Positions 8,175 through 16,916 of a DNA stretch of 64,000 bases are shown here, piece after piece. How positions within the stretch are numbered: position 1 is the first letter of the stretch; every line of letters starts with the position of its first letter. The notes below the pieces were generated by a model. It had not been told where the DNA came from, searched no databases, and was given only the letters and a program-made list of their open reading frames with translations. The stretch is from assembly GCF_951801035.1 (NCBI RefSeq), contig NZ_CATOKT010000002.1. One strand, 5' to 3'. Both the position numbers and the translations under genes were made by a program. Source of the DNA: Adlercreutzia sp910585575 (GTDB taxonomy: Bacteria; Actinomycetota; Coriobacteriia; Coriobacteriales; Eggerthellaceae).

Positions 8175-11100
8175 ATGGCATTCGTACACCTGCATAACCA
8201 CACGGAATACTCTCTGCTCGACGGATTGACGCACATCAAAGACATGGTGCGTCGTGCCGCCGACCTCGACATGCCCGCCGTTGCCGTTACCGATCACGGC
8301 GTTATGTCCGGTATGGTGGAGCTCTCCGACGCCTGCGATGCCGTGGAGAAGGAAACCGGCAAGCGCGTGAAGCCCATCTTCGGCTGCGAGGTGTACTTCA
8401 CCGTTGACGAGAGCCTGCGCAAGGACGTGAAGCCGAAGCTCTACCACTTGCTGCTGCTGGCCAAGACCAACGAGGGCTACCATAACCTGCTGAAGCTGGT
8501 CAGCGAGTCCCACGTGGACAACTTCTACTACAAGCCCCGCACCACCTTCTCCATGCTGCAGAAGTACGGCAAGGGCATCATCGGCTCCTCGGCCTGTATT
8601 GCCGGCGTTATCCCGAAGCTGCTCGACCAGGGCCGCTTCGATGACGCCGTGGAGTGGGCCAAGAAGTTCGCCAGCTGCTTTGAGCCCGGCGACTTCTACA
8701 TCGAGCTGCAGAATCAGGGCATCCGCACCGACGCCGGCTTTACCCAGACCGAGCTCAACCATCAGCTGACGAAGGTGGCCCAGGCCGCCGGCTTGAAGAC
8801 CATTGCCACCAACGACTTCCACTACCTACTGAAGGAAGACGCGGTGGCCCAGGACATCATGCTCTGCATCGGCACCGGCTCCACGGTGAACGAGACCAAG
8901 CGCATGAAGTTCGAGAACGACCAGTTCTACATGAAGACCGAAGAGGAAATGCGCGAGGCTATGCGCGATTTCCCCGAGGCCTGCGACAACACGGTGGAAG
9001 TGGCGGCCAAGTGCGACGTTACCCTGGAGCGCGAGCCCATTCTGCCAAAGTTCCCCCTGCCCGAGGGCGAGACCGAAGAATCGTGGTTTCGCAAGCGCGT
9101 GCAGGAGGGCCTGGAGAAGCGCTACGGCGTGCCCGTGCCCGAGCGCGAGCAGAAGCAGGCTGACTACGAGATGGGCATCATCATCCAGCAGGGCTTCCCA
9201 GCCTACTTCCTTATTGTGCAGGAGTACATCGAGTGGGCCCGCTCCCAGGGCATTGGCGTGGGCCCGGGCCGTGGCTCGGCCGCTGGCGCCATCGTGGCCT
9301 ACGCCATGGGCATCACCGACTTGGACCCCATGCCCAACGGCCTCATGTTCGAGCGCTTCCTTTCTCCCGAACGTGTGGAGATGCCCGATATCGACGTCGA
9401 CTTCGAGCAGGGGCGCCGCGAAGAGGTTATCAACCACATCAAGGACGTCTACGGCGAGGACCACGTGTCCCAGGTGATCACCTTCGGCACGCTGCAGGCT
9501 AAGAATGCCGTGCGCGACTCGGCGCGCGTGCTGGACTACCCCTACGGCGTGGGCGACCGCATCTGCAAGATGATCGGCGACGAGCTGGGTGTCACCATCG
9601 ACAAGGCGCTCGACACCAATCCCGACCTCAAGAAGGCCTACGACACCGAAGAGGACGTGAAGCGCATCATCGACGCGGCGCGCTCCATCGAGGGCCACGT
9701 GCGCGGCGAGGGCGTGCACGCCTGCGCTACCATCATTTGCCGCGACCCCATGTCCGACCACGTGCCCATGAAGCGCGACACCAAGGGCGGCGGCATCATC
9801 ACCCAGTACGACGGCCATTACACGCCGGACCTGGGCCTGCTCAAGATGGACTTCCTGGGTCTGCGCACCCTGGACGTGCTGTCCATTGCCTGCAAGAACA
9901 TCGAGGAGCGCTTCGGCACGAAGATTATTCCCGAGGAAATCCCCACTGACGACGAGAAGGCCTTCCGCCTCATGCAGTCGGGCAACATGGACGGCCTGTT
10001 CCAGGTGGAGGGCGCGCTGTACGTGAGCCTTTTCAAACGCCTGCCTCCCAAGCAGTTCTCCGACGTCGTGGCTTCCATCGCCCTGAACCGTCCTGGCCCG
10101 TTGGAGTCCGGCATGGTGGAGGACTACATTGCCGCCGCTAAGAATCCGGCCAACGTGCACTACTACGACGATCGCCTGCGTCCCATTCTGGAAGAGACCC
10201 ACGGCACCATGGTCTACCAAGAGCAGATCATGCAGATCTCCATGGTCATGAGCGGCTTTTCCGCCGGCAAGTCCGACAAGCTGCGCAAGGCCATGGGTAA
10301 GAAGAAGCTGGACATCATGCGTCAGCTGCAGGCCGACTGGGATTCCGGTGCCGTGGAGAACGGCTATTCGCTCGAGGTGGCCCAGCAAATTTGGGCCGAC
10401 GCCGAGAAGTTCGCGAAGTACGCCTTCAACAAATCGCACTCGGCCGCCTACGCCATCCTGGTGATGCGCACGGCCTGGCTGAAGGCCCATTATCCCCATG
10501 AGTTCATGGCCGCCGTGCTGACCAGTTACATGGGCAACACCGACCGCCTCATCCGCTACATTGCCAGCTGCAACAAGAACGGCACGCCGGTATTGCCGCC
10601 GGACATCAACGCCTCGCGCGCCGAGTTCACCCCCGTTGAGGAGGGTATTCGCTTCGGCCTGGTGGGCGTGCGCGGCGTGGGCAAGAACGTGGCCGACGAA
10701 ATCATCGCCGAGCGCGAGGCCAACGGGCCCTTCACCTCGCTCCATGATTTCGTGAACCGCCTGGATTCGAAGTGCTACAACCGCAAGACGCTGGAATCAC
10801 TCATCAAGGGCGGTGCCTTCGACTCCACGGGCTACACGCGCAAGCAGCTCATGTACTTCGTGGACGAGACGCCGCTTCTGGAAGGAGCCGCCAAGCGCCA
10901 GAAGGACCGCGACAACGGCCAGGTGTCCATGTTCGACATGTTCGCCGACGACGCTGACTCCGGCTTCCAGGAGGACGTGCCCGAGCCCGATGGCGTGGAA
11001 TGGGACAAGCGCACCAAGCTGGCCTACGAGAAGGAGATCATGAAGATCTACGTCAGCGAGCACCCGCTGCAGCCCTACGAGGGCACGCTGGCGCGCCTGT

Positions 11101-11633
11101 CGAAGTTCACCATGGGCGACCTGTCCGAGCGCACGAAGGAAATTCGCAACGCGGTGTTCGTGGGTATGATCTCGAATGTGGTGGTGAAGCTGACGAAGCG
11201 CGGCACCAAGATGGCCACCTTCACCCTGGAGGACACCACGGGCTCCATCGAGTGCATCTGCTTCAAGTACGACGACTTCGCCGAGGTCATCCAGGAGGAT
11301 GTCATCGCGAAGATCAAGGGCAAGTTCGAAAGCGGCGATCGCGGCAACCAGATTATGGCCTTCGAGCTGGAGGCGCTGGAGCTGAACGAGGAGGACGCGC
11401 GCCCGAGCCACTTGGAGCTGTCGGTGCCGTCCCGCGCCTTCGACCAGAATCGCTCGGCGGGGCTCAATCGCATCCTGCGCTCCTATCCGGGACGCGATGG
11501 GGTGGTGCTCATGGTGCAGCAGGCCGACGGCCGCAAGTTTCGCGCCGAGCTGCCCGTGTCGGTGGACGCCCAGTCGCCCATCCTGAAGGCCGAGATCCGC
11601 GACCTGTTCGGCCCCGAGGCCATGATTGCGTAG
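8175..11633 (+). CDS. dnaE: DNA polymerase III alpha subunit
   Basis: Replicative DNA polymerase, 1152 residues, DnaE1 length. The N-terminal PHP domain starts at once (H-L-H-N-H-T-E-Y-S-L-L-D-G, then A-V-T-D-H-G). The polymerase active site P-D-I-D-V-D-F lies at residues 404-410, with G-P-G-R-G-S-A-A-G just before it. A helix-hairpin-helix region follows (near 800-860), then an OB fold (about 970-1060) and a short C-terminal tail. No proofreading exonuclease domain is inserted, unlike PolC. The start is 13 bases after GAACGAAGGGG. It ends 42 bases before a long hairpin repeat. Confidence 0.98.
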   Translation: MAFVHLHNHTEYSLLDGLTHIKDMVRRAADLDMPAVAVTDHGVMSGMVELSDACDAVEKETGKRVKPIFGCEVYFTVDESLRKDVKPKLYHLLLLAKTNEGYHNLLKLVSESHVDNFYYKPRTTFSMLQKYGKGIIGSSACIAGVIPKLLDQGRFDDAVEWAKKFASCFEPGDFYIELQNQGIRTDAGFTQTELNHQLTKVAQAAGLKTIATNDFHYLLKEDAVAQDIMLCIGTGSTVNETKRMKFENDQFYMKTEEEMREAMRDFPEACDNTVEVAAKCDVTLEREPILPKFPLPEGETEESWFRKRVQEGLEKRYGVPVPEREQKQADYEMGIIIQQGFPAYFLIVQEYIEWARSQGIGVGPGRGSAAGAIVAYAMGITDLDPMPNGLMFERFLSPERVEMPDIDVDFEQGRREEVINHIKDVYGEDHVSQVITFGTLQAKNAVRDSARVLDYPYGVGDRICKMIGDELGVTIDKALDTNPDLKKAYDTEEDVKRIIDAARSIEGHVRGEGVHACATIICRDPMSDHVPMKRDTKGGGIITQYDGHYTPDLGLLKMDFLGLRTLDVLSIACKNIEERFGTKIIPEEIPTDDEKAFRLMQSGNMDGLFQVEGALYVSLFKRLPPKQFSDVVASIALNRPGPLESGMVEDYIAAAKNPANVHYYDDRLRPILEETHGTMVYQEQIMQISMVMSGFSAGKSDKLRKAMGKKKLDIMRQLQADWDSGAVENGYSLEVAQQIWADAEKFAKYAFNKSHSAAYAILVMRTAWLKAHYPHEFMAAVLTSYMGNTDRLIRYIASCNKNGTPVLPPDINASRAEFTPVEEGIRFGLVGVRGVGKNVADEIIAEREANGPFTSLHDFVNRLDSKCYNRKTLESLIKGGAFDSTGYTRKQLMYFVDETPLLEGAAKRQKDRDNGQVSMFDMFADDADSGFQEDVPEPDGVEWDKRTKLAYEKEIMKIYVSEHPLQPYEGTLARLSKFTMGDLSERTKEIRNAVFVGMISNVVVKLTKRGTKMATFTLEDTTGSIECICFKYDDFAEVIQEDVIAKIKGKFESGDRGNQIMAFELEALELNEEDARPSHLELSVPSRAFDQNRSAGLNRILRSYPGRDGVVLMVQQADGRKFRAELPVSVDAQSPILKAEIRDLFGPEAMIA

Positions 11634-11678
11634 GGCGTTCCGTGCGCCCTGGCGGGACGCACGGACTGCTCGACGCTG

Positions 11679-11789
11679 CGAGGCTCTGGCGCATTTCATC
11701 TTCACCCTTGTTTCGCACACGGCGTTGGCGAAGCCAACTTGGTGCGAAGGCGGGCGAATCTGAAACGCGCCAGAGCCTCTCGCTGACTT
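11679..11789 (+). repeat. Long hairpin repeat element, copy 1
   Basis: Outer arms gaggctctggcgc (11680-11692) and gcgccagagcctc (11767-11779) are perfect complements. Inside, TTCGCAC (11712-11718) pairs with GTGCGAA (11742-11748), and an apical hairpin GTTGGC-GAA-GCCAAC closes it (11724-11738). A related element on the other strand at 61908-62014 shares the blocks CCCTTGTTT and CACGGCG plus the trailing CTCGCTGACTT, with paired stem changes. It sits between dnaE and truA, 23 bases before the truA start. It has no T-tract, so it is not an ordinary terminator. Confidence 0.85.
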
Positions 11790-11812
11790 TGCCACGACAA
11801 GTGAGGTTGAGA

Positions 11813-12661
11813 ATGATGGCCGAAGAACTAATTCATCGCCCTACATTGGAGGAGCGGGCTGCTGAGTGCGCTCGCGAGGTGACGCTGTCGGCGACGGTGT
11901 CCTATAACGGGGCGCCTTTCGCCGGCTTTGCGAAGCAGCCGGGGCAGCTGACGGTGCAGGGCGAGCTGGAGCAGGCCTTGGCGCTGCTGTTCCGCCGTCC
12001 CGTGGACGTGGTGTGCGCCGGACGTACCGACGCCGGGGTGCATGCCCGCGGCCAGGTGGTGTCCTTCGAGGTGGATCGCGATGAGCTGCGCGGGCGTGCC
12101 CTGCGCACCCTGCGCAAGTCGCTTAACGCCCTGACCCACGACGACATGGTGGTGCGCGTGGTGGAAGAGCGGCCGCAGGGCTTCTCGGCCCGCTTCGATG
12201 CGGAGTGGCGCGAGTACAAGTATTTTCTGGCTACCGGGGAGACGCCGCCGGTGTTCACGGCGGCTACCTCGTGGTTCGTGGGGCCGAACTTGGATGTGGC
12301 CGCCATGGAGGCCGGCGCCCGGCACCTTATCGGCGAGCACGACTTCAAGAGCTTTTGCATGGCCGCCTCGGCTGTCGGCAAGCCCACGTGTCGTAACGTG
12401 AGTGAGATTTCGTTTGCGGCGGCCGATATTATGGGCGAGCCTCACCGCATCATCACGGTGCGCGGCAATGCGTTTCTGCACTCCATGGTGCGCACTATCG
12501 TGGGCACGCTGGTGATGGTGGGGCGCGGCCAGCGCACGCCGGACTGGGTGGCCGAGGTGCTGGCGGCGTGCGATCGCCAGGCGGCGGGGGAGAATGCCCC
12601 GGCCCAGGGTCTCGTGTTCTGGTCGGTGCACTACGGGGACGAGGCGTTGCCGCTGGGCTAG
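11813..12661 (+). CDS. truA: tRNA pseudouridine(38-40) synthase
   Basis: Makes pseudouridine at positions 38-40 of the tRNA anticodon stem. 282 residues. The catalytic aspartate is in A-G-R-T-D-A-G-V-H-A (about residue 68); the conserved N-terminal S-Y-N-G-A-P-F-A-G-F and the late F-L-H-S-M-V-R segment are present. Two ATGs in tandem (11813, 11816) follow GAGGTTGAG; the first is used here. There is an N-terminal extension of about 28 residues before the usual beta-strand. The long hairpin repeat ends only 23 bases upstream and would lie in the 5' leader. Confidence 0.95.
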   Translation: MMAEELIHRPTLEERAAECAREVTLSATVSYNGAPFAGFAKQPGQLTVQGELEQALALLFRRPVDVVCAGRTDAGVHARGQVVSFEVDRDELRGRALRTLRKSLNALTHDDMVVRVVEERPQGFSARFDAEWREYKYFLATGETPPVFTAATSWFVGPNLDVAAMEAGARHLIGEHDFKSFCMAASAVGKPTCRNVSEISFAAADIMGEPHRIITVRGNAFLHSMVRTIVGTLVMVGRGQRTPDWVAEVLAACDRQAAGENAPAQGLVFWSVHYGDEALPLG

Positions 12662-12788
12662 GGCCTCGGCGTCCCTTGGCGTCCTTCTGCTGTCGCAGGT
12701 CCTGGGCATTACGGGGTATACGATCACTTCGGAAGAGCCAGCATATACCACTACCTCTTGTTTATTTCCCCAGGGCAGTCGGCCGTGC

Positions 12789-12794
12789 TATGAT
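12789..12794 (+). promoter_or_regulatory. Putative -10 for the aldo/keto reductase gene
   Basis: TATGAT in the truA-reductase gap, about 80 bases before the start codon. The -35 region is not recognisable. Confidence 0.3.
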
Positions 12795-12875
12795 GGCGAC
12801 ACGGTATTTTGCGCGGCCGCACAAGAGGCTGCGCGTCTCAGGCGCGAGGGCTGGCGCGCCATGAAGGGGGCTGCT

Positions 12876-14000
12876 ATGGCGGACGAGCAGAAGTTGGCAC
12901 CACTGGGATTCGGGTTTATGCGCTTGCCGCTGACAGACCCCGATGATCCCACCTCGATCGATATTGAGAAAACCTGCGAGCTGGTGGACGTGTTCATGGA
13001 CGCGGGCTTCACCTATTTCGACTCGGCCCGCGGCTATCACGGGGGTAAGTCCGAGTGGGCGCTGAAGAAGGCCGTGGTGGAGCGCTATCCGCGCGACTCC
13101 TTCCAAATTGCCACGAAGCTGCCGGCCTGGTTGGCCAAAAACGCCGATCACGCCCGAGCCATGTTCGACAAATCGCTGCGCGAATGCGGTATCGATTACT
13201 TCGACTATTACTTGCTGCACAACTTGGGAGAGAGCCTGACGGCCTGTTTCGAGGAGTATGGCCTGTGGGAGTTCTGCGCTCAGATGAAGGCCGAGGGTAA
13301 GATCAAGAAGTTCGGCTTCTCAATTCACGATAACGCCGAAGAGCTGGAGAAAGTGCTCGATGCGCATCCCGAGGTTGATTTTGTGCAGTTGCAGATCAAC
13401 TACGTCGACTGGGAAAGCGACATCATCCAGTCGCGCCGGTGCTACGAGGTGTGCCAAGAACGCGGCCTGCCTGTGGTCATTATGGAGCCGGTCAAGGGCG
13501 GTACGCTGGTGAAGCTGCCCGATGCGGTGGCCGACGTGCTACGCGAGGCCGAGCCGGGCGCGCCCTTGGCGTCGTGGGCGCTGCGCTTCGCAGGATCGCT
13601 GCCCAACGTTATCGCCGTGCTTTCCGGCATGAACACGCCGGCTATGGTGGGGGAGAACGCCGCCATTATGCGCGACTGTCCGCCCCTGACGCCGGACGAG
13701 TACAAGGTGATCGACCGAGCTCGCGAGGTGCTGACCAGCATGCCCGGCGTGCCTTGCACCGATTGCCGCTATTGCATGAAGGGTTGCCCCGAGGGCGTGC
13801 ACATCAACACCATCATGCAGTCGCTCAACATCCATGACCAGATGGGCGATGCCTATCGCGCCCAGGAGAATTACAACTGGAACACCGGCGACGGCAAAGC
13901 CAGCGCCTGCATCCAGTGCGGCGCCTGCGAAACCGTGTGTCCCCAGCACATCCCCATCGTAACCGAACTCGAGCGCGCTGTAGAGCTGTTCGAGGAGTAG
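12876..14000 (+). CDS. Aldo/keto reductase with C-terminal 4Fe-4S ferredoxin domain
   Basis: 374 residues: an AKR TIM barrel (about 1-275; F-D-S-A-R-G-Y near residue 48, H-N-L-G-E-S around 110) joined to a ferredoxin-like tail with C-T-D-C-R-Y-C-M-K-G-C-P and C-I-Q-C-G-A-C-E-T-V-C-P, enough for two 4Fe-4S clusters. This is the Fe-S-linked AKR family of anaerobes, where ferredoxin may serve as electron partner; the substrate is unknown. The start at 12876 has AAGGGGG six bases upstream; an in-frame ATG at 12861 has none. A palindromic repeat lies just after the stop. Confidence 0.9.
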   Translation: MADEQKLAPLGFGFMRLPLTDPDDPTSIDIEKTCELVDVFMDAGFTYFDSARGYHGGKSEWALKKAVVERYPRDSFQIATKLPAWLAKNADHARAMFDKSLRECGIDYFDYYLLHNLGESLTACFEEYGLWEFCAQMKAEGKIKKFGFSIHDNAEELEKVLDAHPEVDFVQLQINYVDWESDIIQSRRCYEVCQERGLPVVIMEPVKGGTLVKLPDAVADVLREAEPGAPLASWALRFAGSLPNVIAVLSGMNTPAMVGENAAIMRDCPPLTPDEYKVIDRAREVLTSMPGVPCTDCRYCMKGCPEGVHINTIMQSLNIHDQMGDAYRAQENYNWNTGDGKASACIQCGACETVCPQHIPIVTELERAVELFEE

Positions 14001-14009
14001 AAGAGCGCG

Positions 14010-14068
14010 AGACAGCCAGCTGAGACAGCCAACCGTCTGACTCGTCTCGTTGACGGTTGGCTGTCTCA
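14010..14068 (+). repeat. 29-nt palindromic repeat family, copy A (inverted pair)
   Basis: Contains a perfect 17-bp stem: tgagacagccaaccgtc (14021-14037) with gacggttggctgtctca (14052-14068) around a 14-base loop. The unit at 14021-14049 matches units at 27947-27975, 44014-44042 and 45198-45226. An extra GAGACAGCCAGC fragment precedes it at 14010. Location: immediately 3' of the aldo/keto reductase. It may act as a terminator or be a REP-like element. Confidence 0.85.
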
Positions 14069-14142
14069 CGGGGGTAAACACGCTTGAAGGGGGCCGTTCT
14101 GCCGCCGACCCCCGTGTCGAGGGTGCTCAGGGGCATCTGCGC

Positions 14143-14148
14143 TATAAT
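14143..14148 (+). promoter_or_regulatory. -10 element of the NSS transporter promoter
   Basis: Consensus TATAAT preceded by GC (GCTATAAT, a pattern seen upstream of several genes in this window), about 68 bases before the start codon. No clear -35. Confidence 0.5.
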
Positions 14149-14215
14149 CTTCCCACTTATTTTCAGATTGTTTATTGGGGTGGGGCAAATGGGCCCCAAG
14201 AAGGAAAGGGAATTT

Positions 14216-15595
14216 ATGGCAGGCAGTATGGAGAAGCGCGCTTCCTGGTCAGGTAAGTGGGCGTTTATTTTGGCGGCGGCCGCCTCGGCCGTGGGCTTGG
14301 GAAACATGTGGCGTTTCCCTTATTTGGCGGCAAAGTACGGCGGCGGCACCTTCCTTATTACCTATCTGGTGCTGGTGTTCACCTTCGGCGTTTCGCTGTT
14401 GTTGCTTGAGACGGCCCTCGGTCGCAAGACGGGCCAGTCCGCCATCGGCGCATTCAGCAGCTTCGGCAAAAAGTACACGTTCATCGGCGTGCTGGCCAGC
14501 GCGGTGCCGTTCATCATCACCCCTTATTACTGCATTATCGGCGGTTGGGTGACGAAGTACGCTGCATCGTATCTGGGCGTGGGCGCCGATGCGCTGGCTG
14601 ATGGCGGCGGGTTCTTCACCAGCTTCATCACCAGCAACGTTGAAAGCTACGTGTGGATGCTCGTGTTCATGATTCTTGTGTTCGTAGTTGTGGGCCTGGG
14701 CGTCAAGGGTGGCATCGAGAAGGCCAACCTGTTCATGATGCCGGCGCTGATCATCATGGCCATCGCCATTGCCATCTACACCCTGACCATGCCGGGCGCT
14801 GTTGACGGCGCGCTGTACTACCTGACGCCGGACTTCAGCAAGTTCTCGCCTGAGCTGGTTATTTCCGCCCTGGGCCAGATGTTCTATAGCTTGTCGCTGG
14901 CCATGGGCATCATGATCACCTACGGCTCCTACATGCGCAAGCAGGACAGCCTCACGTCCTCGGTGGTGCGTATTGGCGGCTTCGATCTGGGCGTGTCGTT
15001 CCTGGCTGGTCTCATGATCGTGCCCGCCGCCTTCGTGGCCATGGGCTCGGGCGACGCCGTGGCTTCCGCCGCCGGTCCGTCGCTGATGTTCATCACGCTG
15101 CCCGGCGTGTTTGCCGATATGCAGGGCATGGCTGCCGTTATCGGCTTCGTTTTCTTCCTGCTGGTGCTGTTCGCAGCGCTGACCAGCGCCATCTCGCTGA
15201 CGGAGACGCTGGTGTCCATCGTGCAGGACGGCGTGAAGTGCAGCCGCGGCAAGGCCCTGGGCATCATCATCGCCTTCGTGGTCATTGCGGGCTCCATCAT
15301 CAACGCCGGCTACAACGGTCTGGCGTTCATCGAGCCGCTCGGCGAGGGCTCCAGCATGCTCGACTTCGCCGACTTCATCTCGAACTCAGTGCTCATGCCC
15401 ATTGTGGCGCTGCTCACCTGCATCTTTGTGGGTTGGATCATCAAGCCGAAGGCCATCATCGACGAGGTGCGCATTTCGGCGCCGTTCAAGGCGGCCGGTG
15501 CTTGGACCATCATGATCAAGTACATCGCTCCGATTCTGGTCATCATCATCCTGGTGGCCTACGTGGCCGCTCAGTTCGGGTTCTTCAGCATGTAA
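14216..15595 (+). CDS. Sodium-dependent transporter, NSS/SNF family
   Basis: Sodium-coupled symporter for amino acids or related small molecules. 459 residues with about eleven or twelve hydrophobic helices. The family signature is at the N-terminus: A-S-A-V-G-L-G-N-M-W-R-F-P-Y-L (helix 1, sodium and substrate site). The start at 14216 is picked for the AAAGGGA five bases upstream; an earlier in-frame ATG at 14189 lacks a site. No periplasmic partner is adjacent. Substrate cannot be told from sequence. A strong terminator follows. Confidence 0.93.
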   Translation: MAGSMEKRASWSGKWAFILAAAASAVGLGNMWRFPYLAAKYGGGTFLITYLVLVFTFGVSLLLLETALGRKTGQSAIGAFSSFGKKYTFIGVLASAVPFIITPYYCIIGGWVTKYAASYLGVGADALADGGGFFTSFITSNVESYVWMLVFMILVFVVVGLGVKGGIEKANLFMMPALIIMAIAIAIYTLTMPGAVDGALYYLTPDFSKFSPELVISALGQMFYSLSLAMGIMITYGSYMRKQDSLTSSVVRIGGFDLGVSFLAGLMIVPAAFVAMGSGDAVASAAGPSLMFITLPGVFADMQGMAAVIGFVFFLLVLFAALTSAISLTETLVSIVQDGVKCSRGKALGIIIAFVVIAGSIINAGYNGLAFIEPLGEGSSMLDFADFISNSVLMPIVALLTCIFVGWIIKPKAIIDEVRISAPFKAAGAWTIMIKYIAPILVIIILVAYVAAQFGFFSM

Positions 15596-15621
15596 AACGC
15601 GCTGGATTGGAATTCCATGGC

Positions 15622-15656
15622 GAAGGGCGTCCTTTGGGGCGCTCTTCGTTTGTTTT
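15622..15656 (+). terminator. Intrinsic terminator after the NSS transporter
   Basis: 10-bp stem aagggcgtcc/gggcgctctt (with G-T wobbles), TTTG loop (15633-15636), then CGTTTGTTTTG. Confidence 0.8.
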
Positions 15657-15703
15657 GCGGTAGGATAGTCACTTACTGAAACGTTTCGAGTTAAAGGATT
15701 CTC

Positions 15704-16777
15704 ATGGCTCTTTCCATTGGTATCGTGGGGCTGCCCAATGTGGGCAAATCCACGCTGTTCACGGCTATGACCAACAAAGGCGGCCTGGCGGCCAACTATC
15801 CCTTTGCCACCATCGAGCCCAATGTGGGCATTGTGCCCGTGCCCGATGATCGTCTGGATGCCCTGGCGGAAATCGACCACCCGGCAAAGATTGTGCCCGC
15901 CACGGTGGAGTTCGTGGATATTGCCGGTTTGGTGGCCGGCGCCTCCCAAGGCGAGGGCCTGGGCAATCAGTTCCTGGCCAACATTCGCGAGACCGATGCC
16001 ATTGCGGAAGTGGTGCGCTTCTTCGGCGACCCGGATGTCACCCATGTGGCCGGCAAGGTAGACCCGCTCTCCGATGTGGACACCATCAAGACCGAGCTTA
16101 TCCTGGCCGACATTGCCACGGTGGAGAAGGCCATTCCCCGTCTGGAGAAAGAGGCCAAGCGCGACAAGGCCGGCGTGGCCAAACTGGAGGCGGCCAAGAA
16201 GGTGCTGGCGGGCCTCAACGAGGGTCATCGCGCCCGCACGCTGGGTCTTTCCGACGACGAGGTGGAGGCCATCTACGAGCTGCATCTGCTGACCATGAAG
16301 CCCATGCTCTACATTGCCAACGTTGACGAAGACGCCGTGTCCGCCGAGCTGCCGGAAATCGACGGCTGCACGCCCGTGCCCATCTCGGCCAAGGTGGAGG
16401 CCGACATCGCCGAGCTGGCCGAAATGGACCCGGCTGAGGCCAAGGAGTACATGGAGGCCCTGGGGTTGGGCGAGAGCGGTCTGGCGCGCCTCATTCGCGA
16501 GGCCTACGCGCTGCTGGGCTTGCAAAGCTACTTCACCAGCGGTGAGACCGAGACCCGCGCCTGGACCATTCCCGTGGGCGCTAAGGCCCCGCAGGCTGCT
16601 GGCGTCATCCACACCGACTTCGAGCGCGGTTTCATTAAGGCCGAAACGGCCAGCTTCGAGGATTACGTGGCCCTGGGAGGCGAAAAAGGCTGCCGCGAAG
16701 CGGGGAAGCTGCGCCAGGAAGGCAAAGACTACGTTGTCCAGGATGGCGATATCCTGCACTTCAAGTTTAACGTGTAG
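15704..16777 (+). CDS. ychF: Redox-regulated/ribosome-binding ATPase YchF
   Basis: Obg-family P-loop protein that binds ATP and ribosomes; linked to translation and oxidative stress response in other bacteria. 357 residues, usual length. Walker A G-L-P-N-V-G-K-S-T at residues 8-16; A-N-Y-P-F-A-T-I-E-P-N follows; the N-x-x-E/D motif appears in its YchF form (N-V-D-E-D). The C-terminal TGS domain (about 280-357) includes H-T-D-F-E-R-G-F-I-K-A-E. Single-gene unit with its own AAAGGA site and a downstream terminator. Confidence 0.97.
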   Translation: MALSIGIVGLPNVGKSTLFTAMTNKGGLAANYPFATIEPNVGIVPVPDDRLDALAEIDHPAKIVPATVEFVDIAGLVAGASQGEGLGNQFLANIRETDAIAEVVRFFGDPDVTHVAGKVDPLSDVDTIKTELILADIATVEKAIPRLEKEAKRDKAGVAKLEAAKKVLAGLNEGHRARTLGLSDDEVEAIYELHLLTMKPMLYIANVDEDAVSAELPEIDGCTPVPISAKVEADIAELAEMDPAEAKEYMEALGLGESGLARLIREAYALLGLQSYFTSGETETRAWTIPVGAKAPQAAGVIHTDFERGFIKAETASFEDYVALGGEKGCREAGKLRQEGKDYVVQDGDILHFKFNV

Positions 16778-16793
16778 CACGTGGGAGATGAGC

Positions 16794-16822
16794 GCGCCCC
16801 TCTTGAACGAGGGGCGCTTTCT
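16794..16822 (+). terminator. Intrinsic terminator after ychF
   Basis: 9-bp perfect stem gcgcccctc/gaggggcgc, loop TTGAAC, then TTTCT. Confidence 0.85.
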
Positions 16823-16916
16823 ATTGAAGGAAGCGATTAGGGCGTAGGGAAAAGAGGCGATACCGACGGCTCAGGCGGCAGATCAAGAGCAGAAGCAGAA
16901 AGACACCATTTGGAGC

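Noticed and set aside
8826..10745. 639-codon open frame antisense to dnaE
   Set aside because: Shadow of dnaE codon bias; no ribosome site and no recognisable domain.
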